Positions 1 to 6,286 of a stretch of 15,933 bases of DNA are shown in pieces. The notes below the pieces were generated by a model. That model was given only the letters and a program-made list of their open reading frames with translations. It was not told where the DNA came from and searched no databases. The translations under genes were made by a program, and so were the position numbers. Numbering within the stretch: the stretch's first letter is position 1; the number at the start of each line of letters is the position of its first letter. The stretch comes from Gemmatimonadota bacterium (GTDB lineage: Bacteria > Gemmatimonadota > Gemmatimonadetes > Longimicrobiales > Gaopeijiaceae): assembly GCA_030550695.1 (NCBI GenBank), contig JAUQOX010000039.1, positions 1 through 15,933 of the forward strand, in the 5' to 3' direction.

Positions 1-2
1 TC

Positions 3-1145
3 CAGGTCTTCGAGGCCCGGGCTGCAGGAGCCTCCGGGGTGCTCCTCATCGTGGGCCTCCTCGAGCCGGCGGAACTGGCCGGTCTGCTGGAGGCGACGAC
101 CCGGGCCGGCCTCGAGGCCCTGGTGGAGGTCCACACCGAGGACGAGTGGAGACAGGCCCTGGACGCCGGGGCTACCCTGGTGGGAATCAACAACCGCGAC
201 CTCCGTAGCCTGACCACCGACCTCGCCGTGACGGAACGCCTGGCTCCCCTGGCTCCCCCGGGGGTCACCGTGGTGAGCGAAAGCGGGATCCGGAGTGCCG
301 CCGATGTCCGCCGGGTCCGGGACGCCGGGGCCCATGCCGTTTTGGTGGGGGAGTCCCTCCTCCGGCGCACCGGGGTTTCCCGGCTCGCCCTTCTGGAGGA
401 GCTGGCAGGGGTTCCGCGGAGGGAGGCGGCCCCCTGGCCCTCCTTCCTCCCCCTCCCCCGACGGGGCGAAGGGATCCCGGTGAAGATCTGCGGCCTTACG
501 CGCCCCGAAGACGCGGCTTTGGCGGTCCGCTGGGGCGCCTCGGCCCTGGGGGTGGTCTTCGCCCCCAGCCCCCGCCGGGTAGGCCTGGAACAGGCTCGGG
601 AAATCCTTTCCGTGGCCCCTGCCGAGGTGGCCAGGGTGGGGGTGTTCGTGAACCCAGATCCCGGGTTCGTGGCGGAGGCCGTGGAGGCCTGCTCCCTAGG
701 GTGGATCCAGCTTTCGGGGACGGAGGGCCCCGCGGACGTCCTCCAACTTTCGGAGCGGCTTCCCGGGCTGGCCTTTCCAGGCCGCCGCGTCGGCGTCTTG
801 AAGGCCGTGCCCATGGGACGGCTTCCCTCGCTGGAGGAATGGGGGGCCTTTCCCGCCGATGCCTTTCTGCTGGACAGCCCCGCCCCCGGTCAGGGTGCCG
901 GCGGTACGGGCCGGACCTTTGATTGGGACCTGGCCCGGGACCTCCCTTGGCCTCGGACGCGGGTAGCTCTGGCCGGGGGTCTTTCCCCGGAGAACCTCCC
1001 CCTCGCTGTGGCCCGGGTGGGCCCGGCCCTGGTGGACGTCTCCTCGGGGGTCGAGGCCCGGCCCGGCGTCAAGGACCCGGAGCGGCTTCGGCGTTTCCTG
1101 GAGACGGCCCGTTCCCTGCCCGTCTCCGCGACGGCTCAACCCTAG
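3..1145 (+). CDS. trpCF: Bifunctional indole-3-glycerol-phosphate synthase / phosphoribosylanthranilate isomerase (TrpC-TrpF fusion), 5' partial
   Basis: The reading frame is open from the first bases of the window, so the N-terminal half of TrpC lies outside it. The visible TrpC part ends the (beta/alpha)8 barrel: LVEVHTEDE carries the catalytic Glu, GINNRDL the Asn, and VVSESGI the Ser of the phosphate site. After LLRRTG and a roughly 35-residue Pro/Arg-rich linker the same frame continues into TrpF, starting at IPVKICGLTRPEDA (codons from about 474) with the catalytic Cys. FLLDS holds the catalytic Asp, and TrpF ends with the phosphate-binding LAGGLSPENL and VDVSSGVE. The enzyme converts phosphoribosylanthranilate to CdRP (TrpF) and then to indole-3-glycerol phosphate (TrpC), in the cytoplasm. 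The domain order is the same as in the E. coli fusion. One oddity is IQLSG in place of the usual QLHG in TrpF. trpB follows after 40 bases. The fusion is certain if the sequence has no frameshift; an internal GTG at 480 behind a GAAGGGA could also give free TrpF, which is inference. Confidence 0.93.
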   Translation, partial: QVFEARAAGASGVLLIVGLLEPAELAGLLEATTRAGLEALVEVHTEDEWRQALDAGATLVGINNRDLRSLTTDLAVTERLAPLAPPGVTVVSESGIRSAADVRRVRDAGAHAVLVGESLLRRTGVSRLALLEELAGVPRREAAPWPSFLPLPRRGEGIPVKICGLTRPEDAALAVRWGASALGVVFAPSPRRVGLEQAREILSVAPAEVARVGVFVNPDPGFVAEAVEACSLGWIQLSGTEGPADVLQLSERLPGLAFPGRRVGVLKAVPMGRLPSLEEWGAFPADAFLLDSPAPGQGAGGTGRTFDWDLARDLPWPRTRVALAGGLSPENLPLAVARVGPALVDVSSGVEARPGVKDPERLRRFLETARSLPVSATAQP

Positions 1146-1185
1146 CCCCCCCTCCACCGCCCACGGATCGCCAGGAGAACCGACC

Positions 1186-2397
1186 ATGAGCATCGCGAGC
1201 GCCTCCCCCCCCCATGTCGGCACCGGGCCTGCCGGCCGCTTTGGCCCCTTCGGGGGTCGCTATGTCCCGGAAACCCTCGTCCCGGCTTTGGAAGACCTCG
1301 AACGGGGCTGGGGCCGGGCCTGGGGGGATCGGGGCTTCCGGCAGGAGCTGGAGAGCCTGCTGCGGACCTACGTAGGGCGTCCCACCCCCCTCCACCGGCT
1401 TCGGAACCTGGGGACCGGGAAGGACGGCCTGGCCCGCATCTACCTCAAACGGGAGGATCTCTGCCACACGGGGAGCCACAAGCTGAACAACGCCCTGGGT
1501 CAGGCCCTGCTGGCCCGGGCCCTGGGCCGGAATCGGATCATCGCCGAGACGGGAGCCGGCCAGCACGGGGTGGCGTCGGCCACGGCGGCGGCCCTCCTGG
1601 GCATGCCCTGCCGGGTCTACATGGGCACCGAAGACATGGCCCGTCAGGAACTCAACGTGGTCCGGATGCGGTTGTTGGGAGCCGAGGTCCGTGCCGTGGA
1701 TTCGGGGTCCCGCACCTTGAAAGACGCCACGAACGAGGCCATCCGCGAGTGGATGACCACCTACCGAGACACCCACTACCTCATCGGCTCAGCAGTGGGA
1801 CCTCACCCCTACCCGACCCTGGTTCGAACCCTGCAGAGCGTCATCGGCACGGAGGCCCGTGCCCAGATCCTCGAAGCGGAGGGGCGCCTGCCGGACGGGG
1901 TCGTGGCGTGCGTGGGCGGGGGAAGCAACGCCATCGGTTTCTTTGCCGGTTTCCTTGACGACCCCGAGGTGGCGTTGGTGGGGGTGGAAGCGGGGGGAGT
2001 GGGTGAGGAGCTGGGCGCCCACGCCGCCAGCCTGGTGCGGGGCCGCCCGGGGGTACTCCATGGAGCCTACTCGTATCTCCTCCAGGACGAGGACGGACAG
2101 ATCGCCCCCACCCACTCCCTGGCCGCAGGGTTGGACTACCCGGGGGTCGGTCCCGAGCACGCCTTCCTCCGGACCTCCGGCCGGGCCCGCTATGTGGCGG
2201 TCTCCGACGAAGCTGCCCGAGGGGCTTTCCTGACCCTGTCCCGGCGCGAGGGAATCATTCCGGCCCTGGAGTCTGCCCACGCGGTGGCCTACGCCCTGGA
2301 ATGGGCCCGGGAGCTGGGGCCGGAGGGGCTCTTGGTGGTGTGCCTGTCCGGCCGGGGCGACAAAGACGTGAACGCCCTTCCCCAGGAGGGAACCTGA
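1186..2397 (+). CDS. trpB: Tryptophan synthase beta chain
   Basis: This is the PLP enzyme that joins indole and L-serine to give tryptophan; it works as an alpha2-beta2 complex with TrpA in the cytoplasm. The 403-residue length is normal for TrpB1. The start at 1186 has AGGAG at 1173-1177, 8 bases upstream. Visible hallmarks are FGPFGGRYVPETL near residue 20, HTGSHK with the Schiff-base Lys at 99, ETGAGQHG with the catalytic Glu at 121, and the phosphate-binding GGGSNA loop at 244-249. AGLDYPGVGPEH lies near 314-325, and SGRGDKD at 388-394 carries the Ser that contacts the pyridine nitrogen of PLP. No key residue is missing. The gene sits between trpCF and trpA, and its last codons carry the trpA ribosome-binding site, so the two synthase subunits are probably made in step. 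Confidence 0.97.
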   Translation: MSIASASPPHVGTGPAGRFGPFGGRYVPETLVPALEDLERGWGRAWGDRGFRQELESLLRTYVGRPTPLHRLRNLGTGKDGLARIYLKREDLCHTGSHKLNNALGQALLARALGRNRIIAETGAGQHGVASATAAALLGMPCRVYMGTEDMARQELNVVRMRLLGAEVRAVDSGSRTLKDATNEAIREWMTTYRDTHYLIGSAVGPHPYPTLVRTLQSVIGTEARAQILEAEGRLPDGVVACVGGGSNAIGFFAGFLDDPEVALVGVEAGGVGEELGAHAASLVRGRPGVLHGAYSYLLQDEDGQIAPTHSLAAGLDYPGVGPEHAFLRTSGRARYVAVSDEAARGAFLTLSRREGIIPALESAHAVAYALEWARELGPEGLLVVCLSGRGDKDVNALPQEGT

Positions 2398-3347
2398 TGG
2401 ATCCGATCCCATCCCCCCCCTTTTCCGGCCCGCCCGTCACCCCTTCGGGCCCCGGCAGCTTGCGGGCCGGTTCTTCGGGGGAAGACCCGAAACCCGCCGA
2501 CGCCCCTTTCGGCCCGGCGCTCCTGGCCCAAGCCTTCGACCGGGCCCGACGGGAGAATCGGGCGGCCCTTGTCGTGTATCTGGCAGCGGGCGACCCCACC
2601 CTGGCCGCCACCGTGGAGCTGGCCCGGGCTGCGGTGGAGGCGGGGGCGGACGTGCTGGAGCTGGGGATTCCCTTCAGCGACCCCCTGGCCGACGGTCCTG
2701 TCATCCAAGCCGCCTACAGTCGGGCTTTGGAGGGGGGGACCACCGTCGAGGGAGCCTTGGGGTGTGCCGAGGAAGTCGTGCGGGCCACCGGGGCCCCCGT
2801 GGTCCTCATGACGGCTCTGAACTGCGTCCTGGCTCGGGGGACGGAAGCCTTCTGCCGGAGGGCTTCCCAGGCGGGGGCGGCGGGGATTTTGGTGCCCGAT
2901 CTTCCCGTGGAGGAAGCCCGGGAGCTCCAAGAGGCCGCCGCCCGCCACTCCCTGGGCACGGTGTTCCTGGCGGCCCCTGACAGCGGGCCCCAACGAACGG
3001 CCCTGGCGGCGGCCGCTTCCACCGGCTTCCTCTATCTCCTCCGCCGGCGGGGGATCACCGGTGCGGGGGGGAAGGGGGAGGAGCTGGCGTCCAGGGTGGC
3101 CGAGGTCCGCCGCCTCACCCAGGTCCCCGTGGCCGTGGGGTTCGGGATCGCCACCCCCCAGGACGCAGCGGAGGTAGCCCAGGTCGCCGACGGGGTCATT
3201 GTGGGGAGCGCCCTGGTGGAGGCCGCGCACCGGGCCTTCATCCGCTCCGAAAAGCCAGAGGAAGGCCTCAGGAAAGCCGCTGCGGCGGTCGGCGACGCCG
3301 TGGCGGCTCTGGCCGGGGCAGTGCGAGAGGCAAGGAGAAGGCCATGA
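2397..3347 (+). CDS. trpA: Tryptophan synthase alpha chain
   Basis: TrpA cleaves indole-3-glycerol phosphate to indole and glyceraldehyde 3-phosphate and channels indole to TrpB. The ATG at 2397 shares one base with the trpB stop and has AGGAGGG 6 bases upstream (2384-2390); this start gives 316 residues. The barrel shows YLAAGDPTL near 61, then LELGIPFSDPLADGP with the catalytic Glu 88 and Asp 99, LVPDLPVEEA near 165-174, and the phosphate-binding GFGIATP and VIVGSALVE near 248-274. The first 40 or so residues are a Pro/Gly-rich extension absent from most TrpA proteins (about 265 residues). Loop segments that usually read like YYNPVL and YYVSLTGVTG here read LNCVLARG and YLLRRRGITG. The assignment is secure from context and catalytic residues; whether the extension is kept in the mature enzyme cannot be seen. 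Confidence 0.94.
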   Translation: MDPIPSPPFSGPPVTPSGPGSLRAGSSGEDPKPADAPFGPALLAQAFDRARRENRAALVVYLAAGDPTLAATVELARAAVEAGADVLELGIPFSDPLADGPVIQAAYSRALEGGTTVEGALGCAEEVVRATGAPVVLMTALNCVLARGTEAFCRRASQAGAAGILVPDLPVEEARELQEAAARHSLGTVFLAAPDSGPQRTALAAAASTGFLYLLRRRGITGAGGKGEELASRVAEVRRLTQVPVAVGFGIATPQDAAEVAQVADGVIVGSALVEAAHRAFIRSEKPEEGLRKAAAAVGDAVAALAGAVREARRRP

Positions 3348-4384
3348 TCGTGATCCTGGAACGGGGTGTGCGGGAGGGGCTCATCGCCCGGGTGGTGGAG
3401 CGCCTGACGGCGGCTGGAGCCCGGGTCCAGCGCCTGGACGGCGAGCGGGTGACGTTGGCCGCTTCGGGAGGAGCCGGTCCCTGGGACGATCTGGCCGGAA
3501 TGCCGGGTGTCGCCTCCGTTCTGGAGAACTCCAGCGCCACGCCATTGGTGGCGGGGGAAACACCCTCCCAGCCACCTCCGGCACCCAAGAACCCGGGCCA
3601 CGAGGAGCGGGGCTTCCGGGTGGGGGAGCGTCGGATCGGCCAAGGGGAGCTGTTCGTGGTGGCGGGACCCTGCTCCGTGGAGGACCCCGAGACCATGGAG
3701 CGGATCGCGTGCGCGGTGGCAGCGGCAGGGGCCGCGGGTCTGAGGGCCGGTGCCTTCAAGCCCCGGAGCAGCCCCTATGCCTTCCAGGGGATGGGCGAGG
3801 AAGGGCTGGCTGTGGCCCATCGGGCCGCCCGGAACCACGGTCTCCTCCTCGTCAGTGAGGTGATGGACGCCACCCAGATTCCGGTAGCCGTGCGTTATGT
3901 GGATATCCTGCAGGTGGGCGCCCGCAACATGTACAACACGCCCCTTTTGCGGGAGCTGGGCAGGGCGCGGAAACCGGTCCTCTTGAAGCGTGGTTTGTCC
4001 GCCACCATCGAAGAATGGCTCAGCGCCGCAGAATACGTCGTCTCCGCCGGCAACCCCCGGGTGATCCTCTGCGAGCGGGGCATCCGGACCTTCGAGACGG
4101 CCACCCGGAACACCTTGGATTTGAATGCCCTGCCGGTCTTGCGGGAGCGGAGCCGGCTCCCCGTCGTGGTGGATCCCAGCCACGGCACGGGCCGGCGGGC
4201 CTACGTGCGGGCCATGGCCCGGGCGGCGGTGGCGGCGGGAGCCGACGGCCTTCTCCTGGAAGTCCACGTCGAACCGGACCGCGCCTTCTCCGATGCCGCC
4301 CAGACGGTGGACATCCCCACCTTGGAGGCCATTGTGCGGGAGGCCCGGGTGTTGCTTCGAGCCCTGGCGGAAGTGGGAGCCTGA
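3344..4384 (+). CDS. aroF: 3-deoxy-7-phosphoheptulonate (DAHP) synthase, type I-beta
   Basis: The enzyme condenses phosphoenolpyruvate and erythrose 4-phosphate to DAHP, the first step of the shikimate pathway. Residues 1-65 look like the N-terminal ferredoxin-like regulatory domain of the Thermotoga-type enzyme (start MIVILERGV). A Pro-rich linker at 74-84 follows, then the catalytic barrel from about 90. Metal ligands are visible: Cys 110 in VAGPCSVE, His 280 in VDPSHGTG, Glu 306 in LLEVH and Asp 317 in FSDAAQT. FKPRSSPYAFQG (138-149) and GARNMYN (192-198) bind substrates. The length of 346 residues is normal for this subtype. The ATG overlaps the trpA stop (ATGA) and has AAGGAG 6 bases upstream. 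Placement at the end of the trp operon implies supply of chorismate precursor together with Trp enzymes. The regulatory domain suggests allosteric control by an aromatic end product; which one cannot be read here. Confidence 0.94.
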   Translation: MIVILERGVREGLIARVVERLTAAGARVQRLDGERVTLAASGGAGPWDDLAGMPGVASVLENSSATPLVAGETPSQPPPAPKNPGHEERGFRVGERRIGQGELFVVAGPCSVEDPETMERIACAVAAAGAAGLRAGAFKPRSSPYAFQGMGEEGLAVAHRAARNHGLLLVSEVMDATQIPVAVRYVDILQVGARNMYNTPLLRELGRARKPVLLKRGLSATIEEWLSAAEYVVSAGNPRVILCERGIRTFETATRNTLDLNALPVLRERSRLPVVVDPSHGTGRRAYVRAMARAAVAAGADGLLLEVHVEPDRAFSDAAQTVDIPTLEAIVREARVLLRALAEVGA

Positions 4385-4573
4385 GGGGAGCGGACTGCTG
4401 AGGGGCCTCGGGGTCACCTCGGCGGTCGTCTTGCTCCCCATCCCCTCCTCCGCCCCCCTTGATCTCTCCCCCCTTTTCCTTCATACTTGCGCCCTTCCCG
4501 CCACAATCCGATCCACCCGCAGGCCCCTCCGCGGGCCCGGGAGTTCCCTGCCACCCCTTTCCCAGGCGGGACC
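4385..4573 (+). other. Intergenic region between the trp/aro operon and the aminotransferase gene
   Basis: This is the longest gene-free stretch in the window (189 bases). It is pyrimidine-rich in its middle part and holds a candidate promoter (separate entry). A short inverted repeat, GAGG-GG-CCTC, lies at about 4400-4409 just after the DAHP synthase stop, but it has no T-run, so it is not a convincing terminator. No tRNA, leader-peptide-like attenuator or riboswitch was recognised. Confidence 0.5.
4459..4487 (+). promoter_or_regulatory. Candidate sigma70-type promoter for the aminotransferase gene
   Basis: TTGATC (4459-4464) and CATACT (4482-4487) are separated by 17 bases; each matches the -35 and -10 consensus at 4 of 6 positions. 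They lie about 85 bases before the ATG at 4574, in the one clear break between the trp operon and the next gene. Lineage-specific promoter consensus is unknown, so this is a suggestion only. Confidence 0.3.
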
Positions 4574-6118
4574 ATGAGCCATCCTCATCTTACTATCCTG
4601 CACGATCTCCGGGCCCGCTCCGGCCCGGCCGTCACCCGGGGTCTCCCCGACGACAAGGTGGCGGAGCTTCTCCTGCACCACCCCCTTCTGGCCCAGGCCA
4701 TCGAAGAAGCGGGGCGGTTGCGAGACGAGCTGGCGGTGGAATGGGAGGAGTGGTTCCGGCTGCCGGAGGAGGAGGCCTGCCGCGCAGTCCAGGCGGACAT
4801 TTTGAACTTCTACCCCTCCCAGGGGATCAACCCCTACATCCCCCTGGCGGGACGGGGTCCTTGGATCGTCACCACCCACGGAGCCGTGGTCCACGACTCG
4901 GGCGGTTACGGAATGCTCGGCCTGGGGCATGCCCCGGAGAAGGTCCTGGAGGCCCTGGCCAAGCCCCACGTCATGGCCAACGTCATGACCCCTTCGCTGG
5001 CGCAGAAGCGGCTCACCGATCTCCTCAAGGCGGAGATCGGACACACCCGGGGAACCTGCCCCTTTTCCCGTTTCGTGTTCCTGAACAGCGGGTCCGAGTC
5101 GGTGACCTTCGCATGCCGGGTCACGGATATCCACGCCCGGCGCATGACGGACCCTGGAGGGCCCCACGAAGGGAAGACCGTGCGTAGGCTGGCCGCCATC
5201 GAGAGCTTCCATGGCCGGACCGAGGGGCCCGCCCGCCTATCCCACTCCACCCGCAAGGCCTATGCGGCCCATCTGGCCTCGTTCCGGAATGCCCAGGACG
5301 TGGTCTTCCTCCCCTTCAACGACGTGGAGGCCCTGCGGAGGGCCTTCTCCGTGGCAGATCAGGAGGGGGTGTTCTACGAAGCCATCTTCTTGGAGCCCGT
5401 CATGGGAGAGGGGATCCCGGGGCTGGCCATGAGCCGGGAGTATTACGACGAAGCCCGTCGGCTCAGCCGCCAGCACGGAGCCATGCTGGTGATGGACTCC
5501 ATTCAGGCCGCTCTGCGGGCCCACGGCTGCCTGAGCGTGGTGGACTATCCGGGCTTCCAGGATGCCGACCCACCCGACATGGAGACCTACTCCAAGGCTC
5601 TGAACGCAGGGCAATTTCCCCTTTCGGTGGTGGCCCTCGGCGAAGAGGCGGCTTCCATCTACGTGCAAGGGCTCTACGGCAACACCATGACCACCAACCC
5701 CAGGGGGCTGCAGGTAGCCTGTGCGGTGCTGGAGGCCGTCACTCCCGAGGTTCGCCGCAACATCCGGGAGCGGGGCCAGGAGTTCCTGGACCGTTTCCAG
5801 GCCATTGCCCGGGAGTTCCCCGAAGGGGTGACCCAGGTGGTGGGGACCGGTCTCATGGTCAGCCTCATGCTCAACCCCGAACGCTATCGGGTGCTGGGGC
5901 GGGGAGGGTTCGAAGACTGGCTCCGGCGTAACGGAATCGAGATGATCCATGGAGGAGACACAGGGCTCCGCTTCACCCCCCCCTTCACCATCCGCTCCGA
6001 CGAGGTGGCCCTCATCGCCGAGACCGTGCGCCGGGGGATGAAGGAGTTGGCCCGAGATCCGGCCGGCAGCAGGCTCCAAGAGGGAGGTCCGGCCGAGAGG
6101 GCCGTTGCCGCAGCCTAG
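4574..6118 (+). CDS. Class III PLP-dependent aminotransferase, substrate unknown
   Basis: The 514-residue protein has the fold-type I class III layout. HDSGGYGMLGLGH lies near 108-119, the phosphate-binding NSGSES at 171-176, SFHGRTEG at 211-218, EPVMGEG near 274-280, and the Schiff-base Lys 341 in YSKALNAGQFPL. YGNTMTTNP near 368-376 is the loop that reaches the partner subunit's PLP. The family moves amino groups from omega- or alpha-amino donors to keto acids (ornithine, acetylornithine, lysine, GABA types). Two things set this one apart: an N-terminal extension of roughly 80-90 residues compared with about 400-residue ArgD-type enzymes, and DSIQAALRAHG at 308-318 where the family normally has DEVQxGxGRTG, so the Glu next to the ring-binding Asp is Ser. 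The ATG at 4574 is chosen because upstream codons look non-coding; the ribosome site (AGGCGGG) is weak. It could be a lysine or ornithine aminotransferase relative, but the substrate cannot be assigned. Confidence 0.85.
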   Translation: MSHPHLTILHDLRARSGPAVTRGLPDDKVAELLLHHPLLAQAIEEAGRLRDELAVEWEEWFRLPEEEACRAVQADILNFYPSQGINPYIPLAGRGPWIVTTHGAVVHDSGGYGMLGLGHAPEKVLEALAKPHVMANVMTPSLAQKRLTDLLKAEIGHTRGTCPFSRFVFLNSGSESVTFACRVTDIHARRMTDPGGPHEGKTVRRLAAIESFHGRTEGPARLSHSTRKAYAAHLASFRNAQDVVFLPFNDVEALRRAFSVADQEGVFYEAIFLEPVMGEGIPGLAMSREYYDEARRLSRQHGAMLVMDSIQAALRAHGCLSVVDYPGFQDADPPDMETYSKALNAGQFPLSVVALGEEAASIYVQGLYGNTMTTNPRGLQVACAVLEAVTPEVRRNIRERGQEFLDRFQAIAREFPEGVTQVVGTGLMVSLMLNPERYRVLGRGGFEDWLRRNGIEMIHGGDTGLRFTPPFTIRSDEVALIAETVRRGMKELARDPAGSRLQEGGPAERAVAAA

Positions 6119-6286
6119 GCGAGGGTCCGGCCGGCGGCAGGCCCCCGAGGGGCATCTTCGCCCCCCCAGGCTACACACAGGCTGTTCCGCTGAGGCCGGA
6201 CAATCCCGTCTCCCTTGCTTTTCTTTCTTCGGGCCCCCATCCTCCCCAAGGCGACTTCGTCCCTCATCCGCCCGCCGGAGACTTCC
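6119..6286 (+). other. Intergenic region upstream of the first propeller gene
   Basis: These 168 bases lie between the aminotransferase stop and the preferred ATG at 6287. A small hairpin (GCCCC-CGA-GGGGC, 6141-6153) without a T-run could weakly end transcription. The propeller frame is already open from a TTG at 6215, but the residues this would add do not look like a signal peptide. No clear promoter was recognised. Confidence 0.4.

Noticed and set aside
3032..4441. Long open frame on the minus strand across trpA and the DAHP synthase gene
   Set aside because: It covers two genes with intact catalytic motifs on the other strand; long antisense frames are expected at this GC content.
6141..6153. 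Hairpin GCCCC-CGA-GGGGC as a terminator
   Set aside because: The stem has only five base pairs with a three-base loop and no T-run; such hairpins are frequent by chance in GC-rich DNA.
6215..6286. TTG start for propeller paralog A
   Set aside because: The ATG at 6287 gives a more normal signal peptide. The extra 24 residues add a second short hydrophobic stretch with no family match, and no ribosome site is evident before the TTG.
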